Positions 45,104 through 53,942 of a DNA stretch of 64,000 nucleotides are shown in pieces. Numbering within the stretch: position 1 is the first letter of the stretch; the number at the start of each line of letters is the position of its first letter. The stretch comes from Roseovarius litoreus (lineage in GTDB: Bacteria > Pseudomonadota > Alphaproteobacteria > Rhodobacterales > Rhodobacteraceae). Location: assembly GCF_900142765.1 (NCBI RefSeq), contig NZ_FRCB01000001.1:248001-312000 (forward strand). The letters are read 5' to 3'. The translations under genes were made by a program, and so were the position numbers. Under the pieces are notes generated by a model. That model did no database searches. It was not told the DNA's origin and saw nothing but the letters and a program-made list of their open reading frames with translations.

Positions 45104-47242
45104 TCATTGCGCGCCGAACAGACCGCGCAGCAGATTTTCGATCGCGTTGCCGCTTTGAGGCTCTCGGCGGACCGGCTGGGAGGGGGCCGGTTTGGGAGCG
45201 GGGCGCAGCATGGGCAGTGGGCGCGGTTCGACCCCCTCGTGCACCCGCAGCATCGTCTCGTGCCAGATTTCAGCCGGAAGCCCGCTTCCGGTGACACCGG
45301 TCAGCGGCGTGTTGTCGTCATAGCCCATCCAGACCCCGGCGACATAATCGGCGGTGAAGCCAAGGAACCATGCATCGCGCGCAGCCTGTGTCGTGCCCGT
45401 CTTGCCCGCCACTTCACGGTCGGGCAGTTTTGCGCGCCCGCCCGTGCCGCTTTGGACCACCTGATGCATCATCCAGATCAGCTCGCGCGCGGCGTCTTCC
45501 TGAATGACGCGCTCGCGGATGCCGCCCGTGGTTCCCATCAGCGACTCCTCATCGCCCAGAAGGCGCAATTCGACCAGACCATAGGGCGTGACCGACGAGC
45601 CGCCGTTCAGGATGCCGGCATAGGCGCCGGTCATTTCGATCAGCGTGCTTTCCGACGTGCCGAGCGCGAGTGCCGGACCTGCGTCCAGATCGCTTTCGAT
45701 CCCGAAATCGCTGGCCACCTTGCGCACCAGATCACGGCCCACGCTTTCCGAGATCTTCACAGCCGGAATGTTGAGCGAGTTCTTGAGCGCGTCGGTCAGC
45801 GTGACGCGGCCGTAATAGTTTCGGGTGTAGTTTTCCGGGCACCAGCGGCCGGAGCCGGGAACATCGAGGCAGAAGGGCTCATCCACCACCGTCGAATCGT
45901 GCGAGTAGCCCAATTCGAGCGCCGTGGCATAGATGAAGGGCTTGAAGGCCGAGCCGGTCTGGCGCTTGGCTTGCGTGGCGCGGTTGAAGGCGCCGGTGAC
46001 GCGGGTCTTGCGCCCGCCCACCATCGCCCGCACAGCGCCATCCGCCGACATCACCACGATCGCCGCCTGCGCCTTGGAGCCTTCGCGCACCTTGTTTTCG
46101 AAGATGTAGCTGAGCGCCTCTTCGGCGGCGGTCTGCATGCGTTGATCGAGCGTGGTGCGGATAATCACGTCTTCGGTGGTGTCGCGGGTGAAGAATTCCG
46201 GCCCTGACGACATTACCCAATCGGCGAAATAGCCGCCCGCCTGCCGTTCGGCGGCTTCGCTGAGTTCGGCGGGTTGGGCCAGGGCCGTGGCCGCGTCAGA
46301 GGCCGAGATATACCCCTGATCGCGCATCAGCCGGACCACGACCGAGGCGCGGTTCTGCGAGCGTTCCAGATTGGCGGTCGGCGCAAGGGTAGACGGCGCG
46401 GTCAGAAGACCCGCCAGCATCGCGCCTTCGGAAATCGACAATTGCGCGGCGCCCTTGCCGAAAAACCTCTGGGACGCGGCCTCGGCGCCGTAAGCCCCGC
46501 CGCCCAGATAGGCCCGGTTGAGATAGATCGAGAGGATCTCGTCCTTGGTATACTTGGCCTCCATGGCCATCGCATAGACCGCTTCCTTGAGCTTGCGCGC
46601 AAGCGAGGTGCGGCGGCAGTCGCGGATATAGGCGGCTTCGCTTTCCCATTGGGTGCGGTCGTATTTGACCCCGAAGCAGAGCAGTTTCGCGGCCTGTTGC
46701 GTGATGGTCGAGCCGCCATGGCCCTGAAGCGGGCCGCGCCCTTCGCTCAGGTTGATTCGGATGGCGCTGGCGATGCCGATGGGATCGACGCCGGGATGCA
46801 TGTAGAAGCGCTTGTCCTCGGTGGCGATGACGGCATTCTTGAGATGCGGGCTGACGGTGTCGGCGGTGACCACGCCACCGAACTGATCGCCCCGCCACGC
46901 AAAGACATCGCCTTCGCGGTCCAGAAGCGTGACCGAGCCGCGCGCACGCCCGTCGAGGAATTCATCGACCTCGGGCAAGGTGGTGTAGGTATAGCCCACG
47001 GCGAGGCCGAGAAGCAGAAAAACAACGGCTCCGAGCCGCCAGCCGATGCCCCAGACCAGCCGGAACACCCAGGAAAAGACGCCCGAGACAAAGCGCACGA
47101 TCGGATTGCGCGACCGCGATTTGCGGGGCCGCGCCGCGCGCTTGGGCGAGGGTTTACGCGGTTTGGCGCCGGAGGACGCCTTGGGCGCGCCATAGCGCTT
47201 GTCCGCCACGAGACGGGGTTTCTTGCGACCTGAATTACTCAT
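45104..47242 (-). CDS. Bifunctional penicillin-binding protein (GT51 + transpeptidase)
   Basis: The 712-residue protein has a very basic N-terminal tail (about 45 residues), one membrane anchor (VVFLLLGLAVGYTYTTLP), and a GT51 domain with TEDKRFYMHPGVDPIG and GGSTITQQAAKLL. The transpeptidase domain shows the SxxK motif in TGSAFKPFIYA, the SLN motif in KNSLNIPAVK and the KTGTTQAARDAWF motif. It polymerises and crosslinks peptidoglycan in the periplasm (class A PBP, PBP1 group). A small GC hairpin lies about 60 bases upstream of the start. Confidence 0.94.
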   Translation of the reverse strand: MSNSGRKKPRLVADKRYGAPKASSGAKPRKPSPKRAARPRKSRSRNPIVRFVSGVFSWVFRLVWGIGWRLGAVVFLLLGLAVGYTYTTLPEVDEFLDGRARGSVTLLDREGDVFAWRGDQFGGVVTADTVSPHLKNAVIATEDKRFYMHPGVDPIGIASAIRINLSEGRGPLQGHGGSTITQQAAKLLCFGVKYDRTQWESEAAYIRDCRRTSLARKLKEAVYAMAMEAKYTKDEILSIYLNRAYLGGGAYGAEAASQRFFGKGAAQLSISEGAMLAGLLTAPSTLAPTANLERSQNRASVVVRLMRDQGYISASDAATALAQPAELSEAAERQAGGYFADWVMSSGPEFFTRDTTEDVIIRTTLDQRMQTAAEEALSYIFENKVREGSKAQAAIVVMSADGAVRAMVGGRKTRVTGAFNRATQAKRQTGSAFKPFIYATALELGYSHDSTVVDEPFCLDVPGSGRWCPENYTRNYYGRVTLTDALKNSLNIPAVKISESVGRDLVRKVASDFGIESDLDAGPALALGTSESTLIEMTGAYAGILNGGSSVTPYGLVELRLLGDEESLMGTTGGIRERVIQEDAARELIWMMHQVVQSGTGGRAKLPDREVAGKTGTTQAARDAWFLGFTADYVAGVWMGYDDNTPLTGVTGSGLPAEIWHETMLRVHEGVEPRPLPMLRPAPKPAPSQPVRREPQSGNAIENLLRGLFGAQ

Positions 47243-47304
47243 GTGGGTCCTGCCCGGGACTTGTCTGTTTTGGGGATATTATACCGTCGAAAAACAAAAG
47301 TAGA

Positions 47305-47321
47305 CCCCTGCCGAACAGGGG
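47305..47321 (-). terminator. Terminator-like hairpin in the leader of the PBP gene
   Basis: On the minus strand CCCCTG and CAGGGG flank a five-base loop and are followed by TCTACTTTTGTTTTT. The hairpin is 63 bases upstream of the PBP start, so it may be an attenuator or stop antisense transcription from the glnK side. Confidence 0.4.
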
Positions 47322-47347
47322 GGCCGCCTTCCATATTTGATTATTTT

Positions 47348-47373
47348 ATGTGCATTTTAATTTTATTGCACAT
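47348..47373 (+). promoter_or_regulatory. Candidate NtrC-type palindrome upstream of glnK
   Basis: ATGTGCA (47348-47354) and TGCACAT (47367-47373) form perfect 7-base arms around a 12-base AT-only spacer, in an AT-rich stretch about 125 bases before glnK. NtrC sites have GCAC…GTGC-like arms, and glnK-amtB is a classic NtrC target. I could not find a properly spaced sigma-54 promoter. Confidence 0.45.
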
Positions 47374-47496
47374 TATTTAATCATTTAGTCCTGAGAAGTA
47401 ACGATCTTTCCGCCGAGTCGCCTTCCGGATTCGAGATTCACGGCATTTGCTGCAAGTGCAAACCGCACAGGGTGAACGTAACCGAAAGGGACACCA

Positions 47497-47835
47497 GTGA
47501 AACTCATCATTGCGACAATCAAACCGTTCAAGCTGGAGGAGGTCCGCGAGGCGCTGACCGAGATCGGCGTACGCGGGATGATGGTGACGGAAATCAAGGG
47601 CTTCGGCTCGCAGTCGGGTCACACGGAAATCTATCGCGGCGCCGAATACGCCGTGAATTTCGTGCCCAAGGTCAAACTTGAAATCGCGGTCTCGGCGTCG
47701 ATGGCGGATCAGGTGATCGAGACGATCACGAATACGGCCCGCACCGGCAAGATCGGCGACGGCAAGATTTTCGTTCTCGACATCCAGCAGGCCGTGCGCG
47801 TGCGCACCGGCGAAACCAACGAAGACGCGCTTTGA
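47497..47835 (+). CDS. glnK: Nitrogen regulatory protein P-II (GlnK)
   Basis: The 112-residue protein uses a GTG start with AAAGGG seven bases upstream. It has the PII pattern MKLIIATIKPFKLEEVREAL, the T-loop IYRGAEYAVNFVPK with uridylylation Tyr51, and the C-terminal TGKIGDGKIFVLDIQQAVRV. It senses ATP/ADP and 2-oxoglutarate and blocks the AmtB channel when nitrogen is plentiful. It lies 21 bases before amtB, which together with linkage supports GlnK over GlnB. Confidence 0.96.
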   Translation: MKLIIATIKPFKLEEVREALTEIGVRGMMVTEIKGFGSQSGHTEIYRGAEYAVNFVPKVKLEIAVSASMADQVIETITNTARTGKIGDGKIFVLDIQQAVRVRTGETNEDAL

Positions 47836-47855
47836 GACGCGTGGGGGAAAGGATA

Positions 47856-49187
47856 ATGGACATGAAACGATACACGAAGACCGGCCTTGCGGCTGCGGCC
47901 CTGACCGCGCTGCCGACGCTGGCGCTTGCGCAGGACGCGGCACCCAGCTTCGACGAGATTGGCCCTTATATCATGACGACCCTGCTGTTCTGCATGGCGG
48001 GCTTTCTGGTCTTCTTCATGGCCGCGGGCTTTGCGATGCTCGAAGGCGGGCTGGTGCGGTCGAAGAACGTCACCATGCAGATGACGAAGAACATCGCGCT
48101 CTATTCCTTTGCAGCGATCATGTACTGGCTCATCGGCTTCAACCTGATGTATCCGGGCGATGGCTGGATGGTTGCAGGCTGGGTCGGGCCGTTCTTCTCG
48201 ACCACGGTTCTGGATCCGGTGGGTGTCGCGGCGGCCGATGCGGCGCTGGACTATGCCTCGATCGGGTCGGATTTCTTCTTCCAGCTGGTGTTCGTCGCCG
48301 CCACGGCCTCGATCGTGTCGGGCGCGCTGGCCGAGCGGATCAAGCTGTGGCCCTTCCTGATCTTCGTGATCCTGCTGACCGGTGTCATGTACCCGATCTC
48401 GGGCTCGTGGCAGTGGGGCGGCGGCTGGCTGTCGGAAGCCGGGTTCTCGGACTTCGCCGGCTCGACCGTCGTGCACTCGGTGGGTGGCTGGGCCGCTCTG
48501 GCGGGCGCCATCGTGCTGGGACCGCGTCTTGGCAAGTACAGCAAGGACGGCAAGGTCAACCCGATGCCGGGTTCCAACCTGGCGCTGGCCACTCTGGGCA
48601 CGTTCATCCTGTGGCTGGGCTGGTTCGGGTTCAATGGCGGCTCGCAGCTGGCCATGGGCACCGTGGGTGACGTGTCGGACGTGTCGCGCATCTTCGCCAA
48701 CACCAACATGGCGGCTGCGGCCGGTGCGGTGACCGCGCTGATCCTGACGCAGGTTGTCTATAAGAAGCCCGACCTGACCATGGTGCTCAACGGCGCGCTG
48801 GCTGGTCTGGTGTCGATCACGGCCGAGCCTCTGGCGCCCTCGCTCTTCGGTGCGCTTTGGATCGGTGCCATCGGTGGTGTGATCGTGGTCTTCACGGTGC
48901 CGCTGCTGGACAAGCTGAAGATCGACGACGTTGTCGGCGCGATCCCGGTGCACCTGTTCGCAGGTATCTGGGGCACGATCGCGGTGATCTTCTACGGCGA
49001 GGCCAGCCTGGGCACACAGCTGATGGGCATCATCGCCTATGGTGTGTTCACCTTCGTCGGCAGCCTGATCCTGTGGTTCATCCTCAAGGCCGTGATGGGC
49101 ATTCGCGTCAGCGAAGAAGCCGAGATCAACGGTCTGGACAAGGCCGAACTGGGGATGGAAGCCTATCCCGAATTCTCGAAAGGCTGA
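47856..49187 (+). CDS. amtB: Ammonium transporter AmtB
   Basis: I choose ATG 47856, with GGGGGAAAGGA upstream. The 443-residue membrane protein starts with a cleavable signal (ALTALPTLALAQD) and has about eleven helices. Family motifs include FFMAAGFAMLEGGLVRSKN, VHSVGGWAALAGAIVLGPR with one pore histidine, LWLGWFGFNGGS, and HLFAGIWGTIAVI with the second. It conducts ammonium into the cell under GlnK control. A perfect intrinsic terminator closes the operon. Confidence 0.97.
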   Translation: MDMKRYTKTGLAAAALTALPTLALAQDAAPSFDEIGPYIMTTLLFCMAGFLVFFMAAGFAMLEGGLVRSKNVTMQMTKNIALYSFAAIMYWLIGFNLMYPGDGWMVAGWVGPFFSTTVLDPVGVAAADAALDYASIGSDFFFQLVFVAATASIVSGALAERIKLWPFLIFVILLTGVMYPISGSWQWGGGWLSEAGFSDFAGSTVVHSVGGWAALAGAIVLGPRLGKYSKDGKVNPMPGSNLALATLGTFILWLGWFGFNGGSQLAMGTVGDVSDVSRIFANTNMAAAAGAVTALILTQVVYKKPDLTMVLNGALAGLVSITAEPLAPSLFGALWIGAIGGVIVVFTVPLLDKLKIDDVVGAIPVHLFAGIWGTIAVIFYGEASLGTQLMGIIAYGVFTFVGSLILWFILKAVMGIRVSEEAEINGLDKAELGMEAYPEFSKG

Positions 49188-49219
49188 TATCCTTCCGATC
49201 AGCGACTTGCGAGAGAGAG

Positions 49220-49250
49220 ATCCCGGGCGTCAGCGCCCGGGATTTTTCTT
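49220..49250 (+). terminator. Intrinsic terminator of glnK-amtB
   Basis: ATCCCGGGCG (49220-49229) pairs perfectly with CGCCCGGGAT (49234-49243) over a four-base loop and runs into TTTTTCTT. Confidence 0.93.
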
Positions 49251-49267
49251 GTCTGACGCCGAAGCGA

Positions 49268-49645
49268 TCAGCCGTTGACGCGCTGCGGTGCGCCGGTGGC
49301 CATGTTGGTGCCGATGAAGGGCAGCCCCGCTTGTTTCCAAGCGGCGAACCCGCCTTCCATATGGGCGATCCGGTCGATCCCGGCGTCGAGAGCCGCGCGC
49401 GCCACCTTGTCCGAGCGTATGCCCGAGCCGCAATGAAACACGATCTTCTTGTCGCTCTGTCCCGGCAGCTTTTCGGCGTTGAAGAACGGCAAGGGCAGAA
49501 GCAGCGCGCCTTCGATATGCTCGAACATGTATTCCTGCGGCGTACGCACGTCGATCAGCACGATCTCGTTGCGCGCCCAGGCCTGCGCCACCTCGTCGAC
49601 GGTCCAGATCTGCAATTCGGCGGAACCTATGGTTTCGGTTTTCAT
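49268..49645 (-). CDS. Single-domain rhodanese
   Basis: The 125-residue protein has VDEVAQAWARNEIVLIDVRT and the active-site loop IVFHCGSGIRSDKVA, where the cysteine carries the persulfide. It ends with AAWKQAGLPFIG. It moves sulfane sulfur between thiols or to cyanide-type acceptors. It lies 18 bases downstream of the metallo-beta-lactamase gene on the same strand, the pairing known from sulfide-detoxification operons. Confidence 0.92.
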   Translation of the reverse strand: MKTETIGSAELQIWTVDEVAQAWARNEIVLIDVRTPQEYMFEHIEGALLLPLPFFNAEKLPGQSDKKIVFHCGSGIRSDKVARAALDAGIDRIAHMEGGFAAWKQAGLPFIGTNMATGAPQRVNG

Positions 49646-49663
49646 TCTTGGTCCTTTCGGGTC

Positions 49664-50563
49664 TCAGAAACGGTTTGCGGGGATCTTGAAGTAGCGATAC
49701 CCGTCGCCTTCGGGATCGGGCAGGCGACCGCCGCGCAGGTTGATCTGCAAGGCGTAGAGCATCCTGTCCGGCAGGCCGAGCGTGGCATCGCGATCATCGC
49801 GCAGCCGGGTGAAGGCTTCCCGCGTCGCCTTGCCCCCGACATGCGGATTGTCGGCCTTGTGGCTGGCCACGGTCGCTTCCCACGCAGGCTCTGTGCGATC
49901 CCTGACGGGCGGGTAATCATGGCCGATGAAGAGCCGTGTCTGATCGGGCAGCGCCAGGATCGCCTGCAGGCTGTCGTAAAGCTCGTTCGACGATCCGCCG
50001 GGGAAATCCGCACGAGAGGTGCCGACATCCACATGCATCAGCGTGTCATGCACGAAAGCCGCGTCATCGCCCACCACATAGGTGATCGAGCCAAGCGTGT
50101 GCCCCGGCGAGAGCATCACGCGCACATCCAGATTGCCCAGCTTGAAGGTGTCGCCATCCTCGAACAGGCGGTCGAAATCGCGGTCGGGATCGAAGGCACC
50201 GGGCGTGTTGTAGATCTTTTCCCAAAGCCGGGCGATGTCGCGCACACGCGCGCCGATGGCGGCGGGCGCGCCAAGCTGTTCCTTGAGCCAGGCCGAAGCC
50301 ATGAGGTGATCGGCATGCGGGTGGGTGTCCAGAATCCACTCGACCTCGAGCCCTTCGCTGCGGACGAAATCCACGATCTCCTGCGCCGAGTCGTGGCGGG
50401 TGCGGGCCTCGGCCGGGTCGAAATCAAGCACCACGTCGATCAGGGCCGCCTTCTTGGTGCTGTCATCCGCAACGACATACTGGATCGATCCGGTGGCGGG
50501 GTCGTGAAACCCGGTCACGGTGGGAGAGTGTGCGCCCGTGCCGGGGCTGGTGCGGCTGAACAT
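49664..50563 (-). CDS. Persulfide dioxygenase-like metallo-beta-lactamase (Blh/ETHE1 type)
   Basis: I choose the ATG at 50563 (MFSRTSPGTGAH) because GGAGGA lies seven bases before it. ATG 50569 is the alternative. The 299-residue hydrolase has ILDTHPHADHLMAS (HxHxDH), LSPGHTLGSITYVVGDDAAF with another ligand histidine and aspartate, and LFIGHDYPP. These proteins oxidise glutathione persulfide to sulfite. With the rhodanese downstream it forms a likely sulfide/persulfide-handling operon. The first ligands fit the mono-iron ETHE1 pattern, but assignment is at family level. Confidence 0.88.
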   Translation of the reverse strand: MFSRTSPGTGAHSPTVTGFHDPATGSIQYVVADDSTKKAALIDVVLDFDPAEARTRHDSAQEIVDFVRSEGLEVEWILDTHPHADHLMASAWLKEQLGAPAAIGARVRDIARLWEKIYNTPGAFDPDRDFDRLFEDGDTFKLGNLDVRVMLSPGHTLGSITYVVGDDAAFVHDTLMHVDVGTSRADFPGGSSNELYDSLQAILALPDQTRLFIGHDYPPVRDRTEPAWEATVASHKADNPHVGGKATREAFTRLRDDRDATLGLPDRMLYALQINLRGGRLPDPEGDGYRYFKIPANRF

Positions 50564-50728
50564 CGGCATGTCCTCCATGTGGTTGAATGAATGGTCATCA
50601 AACAGCTTTGCATTCACATAATTGAATACAATAGCATTCCAACCCGCAACGTGGGTCTTTTTCGACCACCGCGGCAGACCCAAGAGTGATCTGGCAGAAT
50701 CGGCGTCACCCATGCTAGGTATTGGGGC

Positions 50729-52585
50729 ATGAACACAGTCAGCCCCAATATAAGCCAGTCGCAGCCGGTGATCCGGCAGCTCGACGACGCGGCGATCAAC
50801 CGCATCGCGGCGGGCGAGGTTGTGGAAAGACCGGCCTCGGCGGTCAAGGAACTGGTGGAAAACGCGCTGGACGCAGGCGCGCGGCGAATCGACGTGGCCT
50901 ATGCGGATGGCGGCAAGACGCTGATCCGGGTGACCGATGATGGCTGCGGCATCGCGCCTGACAGCCTGGCGCTTGCGCTGTCGCGGCACGCCACATCGAA
51001 GATCGACGGCTCGGACCTGCTCAACATCCACACATTCGGGTTTCGCGGCGAGGCGCTGCCCAGCCTTGGGGCGGTGGGGCGTCTGACGATCACCTCGCGC
51101 GCGAGGGGTCACGAGGCCGCCGAGATCGCCGTCAGCGGCGGACAGATGGGCAAGGTGAAGCCCGCAGCGTTGAATGGCGGCACGATCGTCACGCTGCGCG
51201 ATCTGTTTCATGCCACGCCTGCGCGGCTGAAATTCATGCGCTCGGACCGGGCCGAGGCCCAGGCAATCGGCGATATCGTGCGACGGCTGGCGATGGCCGA
51301 GCCCTTCGTGGGCTTTACCCTGCGCGATGTGTCGGGCGGCGGCGAGGGACGGATGGTGTTTCGCGCCGATGCCGAAACGGGCGATATGTTCGATGCGCTG
51401 CACGGGCGGTTGGGGCGGATCCTGGGCAGCGATTTCGCGGATAACGCTCTGAGGATCGATGCCACGCGCGACGGGCTGCGGATGACGGGCTATGCCGCGC
51501 TGCCCACCTATTCGCGGGGATCGGCGGTGGCGCAATACCTGTTCGTGAATGGCAGGCCGGTGCGCGACCGGATGATGATCGGCGCGCTGCGCGCGGCCTA
51601 TATGGATGTGCTGAGCCGGGATCGGCACCCGGCGGCGGCGCTGTTTGTGGAGTGCGATCCGATGCTGGTGGATGTGAACGTGCATCCCGCGAAATCCGAG
51701 GTACGGTTCCGCGATCCGGGTCTGGCGCGCGGGCTGATCGTGTCGGGGCTGCGTCATGCGCTGGCCGAGGCGGGGCATCGCGCCTCGAGCACCGTGGCGG
51801 GCGCTACGCTTGGCGCGATGCGGCCCCAACCGGCAGGGCCGGCCCGGGTCTATCAGATGGACCGCCCGTCGGCACAGGCGCGCGTCGCGGCCTATCAGGC
51901 GCAGGCGCCGGGCTTTGCCGAGATGACAGGCGCATTCAGCGCGCGGGTCGAGCCGGTGAACGATCCGGCCGACGAGACCGCGCCCGATGACGTGCCACCC
52001 GAGGCGCTGCCGCTTGGCGCGGCGCGCGCGCAGCTTCATGAAAATTACATCCTTGCGCAGACGACGGACGGGATCGTGATCGTCGATGCCCATGCCGCGC
52101 ATGAGCGGATCGTCTATGAAAAGCTCAAGCGGCAGATGGCCGAGACCGGCGTGGCCAGCCAGGCGCTCTTGATCCCCGAGATCGTCGAGATGTCGGCGGA
52201 GGATGCCGCGAGCCTGCTGGAGCTGGCCGAGGATCTGGCGCGTCTGGGGCTGGTGATCGAGCCGTTCGGCGGCGGCGCGGTGGCGGTGCGAGAAACACCG
52301 GCGATCCTTGGGGCCTGCGATGCGCGGGCGATGCTGCTGGATATCCTCGATGAGCTGGCCGATCAGGGCGACAGCGGATCGGTGCAGGCGCGGATCGAGG
52401 CGATCCTGAGCCGGGTCGCCTGTCACGGATCGGTGCGCAGCGGGCGGCGGCTGCGGGCCGAGGAGATGAACGCCCTGCTGCGCGAGATGGAGGCGACGCC
52501 CCATTCGGGACAGTGCAACCATGGCCGGCCCACCTATGTGGATCTCAAGCTGGCCGATATCGAGAGGCTGTTCGGACGCACATGA
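50729..52585 (+). CDS. mutL: DNA mismatch repair protein MutL
   Basis: The 618-residue protein has the GHKL ATPase core ([57 protein letters not shown]). A C-terminal domain has [15 protein letters not shown] and CNHGRP. The former fits the D-x-HA-x2-E-x4-E endonuclease motif, so this MutL probably nicks DNA itself, as expected in bacteria without MutH. It links mismatch recognition by MutS to strand removal. rmuC overlaps its stop by four bases. Confidence 0.96.
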   Translation: MNTVSPNISQSQPVIRQLDDAAINRIAAGEVVERPASAVKELVENALDAGARRIDVAYADGGKTLIRVTDDGCGIAPDSLALALSRHATSKIDGSDLLNIHTFGFRGEALPSLGAVGRLTITSRARGHEAAEIAVSGGQMGKVKPAALNGGTIVTLRDLFHATPARLKFMRSDRAEAQAIGDIVRRLAMAEPFVGFTLRDVSGGGEGRMVFRADAETGDMFDALHGRLGRILGSDFADNALRIDATRDGLRMTGYAALPTYSRGSAVAQYLFVNGRPVRDRMMIGALRAAYMDVLSRDRHPAAALFVECDPMLVDVNVHPAKSEVRFRDPGLARGLIVSGLRHALAEAGHRASSTVAGATLGAMRPQPAGPARVYQMDRPSAQARVAAYQAQAPGFAEMTGAFSARVEPVNDPADETAPDDVPPEALPLGAARAQLHENYILAQTTDGIVIVDAHAAHERIVYEKLKRQMAETGVASQALLIPEIVEMSAEDAASLLELAEDLARLGLVIEPFGGGAVAVRETPAILGACDARAMLLDILDELADQGDSGSVQARIEAILSRVACHGSVRSGRRLRAEEMNALLREMEATPHSGQCNHGRPTYVDLKLADIERLFGRT

Positions 52586-53751
52586 TCCAGATCGGCGAGA
52601 CAAGCTATGCCTTCGATGATCCCGTGGTGCTGGCGGCTATGGCGGCGGCGGGGCTGATCGTGCTGGTGCTGATCCTGCTGATGATGGCCGTCCGCATGGC
52701 GGCGCGCACGGCACGGATGACCGAACCGCTGGCGCAGCAGGTGGGCCAGCTGGGGCAGAACGTGCAGATGCTGAGCCATGGGCAACAGCAGCTTGCGGGC
52801 GGGTTGAACCACGTGTCCGAGGCACAGGCGGCGGCGCAGTCGCATCTGCTGCAGCTGATGGAAAAGCGGTTGTCGGACGTGTCGGGGCAGATGGCCGAGA
52901 ACCTGCAAGGCTCGGCCCGGCGCACGGCGCAATCGCTGGGGGATCTGCAGCAACGGCTGATGGCGATCGACAAGGCGCAGGAGAACATCACCAAGCTGTC
53001 GGGCGATGTGCTGAGCCTGCAGGATATCCTGTCGAACAAGCAGACGCGCGGCGCGTTCGGGGAAATCCAGCTGCATGACATCGTGACCAAGGCGCTGCCC
53101 TCGGACAGCTACACGTTGCAGGCGACCTTGAGCAACGGGCGGCGGGCGGATTGCCTGATCCATCTGCCCAACCCGCCGGGGCCGATCTGCATCGACAGCA
53201 AGTTCCCGCTGGAGGCCTATGAGGCGCTGCGCCGGGCCAAGACCGACTGGGAGGTGAACGAGGCCGCCAAGTTCCTGCGCGTCTCGGTGCGCAAGCACCT
53301 GCGGGACATTTCCGAGAAATACATCCTCGATGGCGAGACGGCGGATGGGGCGCTGATGTTCCTGCCCTCCGAGGCGGTCTATGCCGAGTTGCACGCCAAT
53401 TTCCCCGAACTGGTGCGCGAGGGCTTTGACAAGCGGGTGTGGATCGTGTCGCCGACCACCTGCATGGCGACGCTGAACACGATGCGTGCGATCCTCAAGG
53501 ACGCGCGGATGCGCGAACAGGCCGGGGCGATCCGGCGCGAATTGGGGCTGCTTTTCGGGGATGTGGAACGGCTGGGGACGCGGGTGGAGAACCTCGACCG
53601 GCATTTCAGCCAGGCCGCCAAGGATATCAGCGAGATCAAGATCTCGGCCGACAAGGCCGGCCGCCGCGCCCGCCGTCTGGACAATTTCGACTTCGAGGAA
53701 CTGGCCCCCGAGACCGAACCCACGATCGTTTCCCTGCCCAAGGGGGGGTGA
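52582..53751 (+). CDS. rmuC: DNA recombination protein RmuC
   Basis: The 389-residue protein has one N-terminal membrane helix ([17 protein letters not shown]), a coiled-coil of about 130 residues, then the RmuC nuclease-like core. The core shows [37 protein letters not shown] and [19 protein letters not shown], followed by [19 protein letters not shown]. RmuC limits inversions at short repeats and resembles restriction-type nuclease folds. Translation is coupled to mutL by ATGA, so both are made together. Confidence 0.94.
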   Translation: MIQIGETSYAFDDPVVLAAMAAAGLIVLVLILLMMAVRMAARTARMTEPLAQQVGQLGQNVQMLSHGQQQLAGGLNHVSEAQAAAQSHLLQLMEKRLSDVSGQMAENLQGSARRTAQSLGDLQQRLMAIDKAQENITKLSGDVLSLQDILSNKQTRGAFGEIQLHDIVTKALPSDSYTLQATLSNGRRADCLIHLPNPPGPICIDSKFPLEAYEALRRAKTDWEVNEAAKFLRVSVRKHLRDISEKYILDGETADGALMFLPSEAVYAELHANFPELVREGFDKRVWIVSPTTCMATLNTMRAILKDARMREQAGAIRRELGLLFGDVERLGTRVENLDRHFSQAAKDISEIKISADKAGRRARRLDNFDFEELAPETEPTIVSLPKGG

Positions 53752-53942
53752 TTGGGGGGTGGTCCTGATGGCAGAGGTGGGTGGGAAAACGACTTTCGCG
53801 GCACTGGATACGAACGCCTGCTCTGCGAGGTAAGCTCATGTTGCAGTATGTAACCGATCACATATCACTAAATTTGAGAGCACTGGCTTTCATCACAAAG
53901 CTTGATACACTTTGGCACCAACGCGGTTGAGACTGGGTACCC

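Noticed and set aside
47440-47470. Sigma-54 promoter before glnK
   Set aside because: GG and GC dinucleotides in GGCATTTGCTGC are 10 bases apart, not the 12 needed for a -24/-12 promoter.
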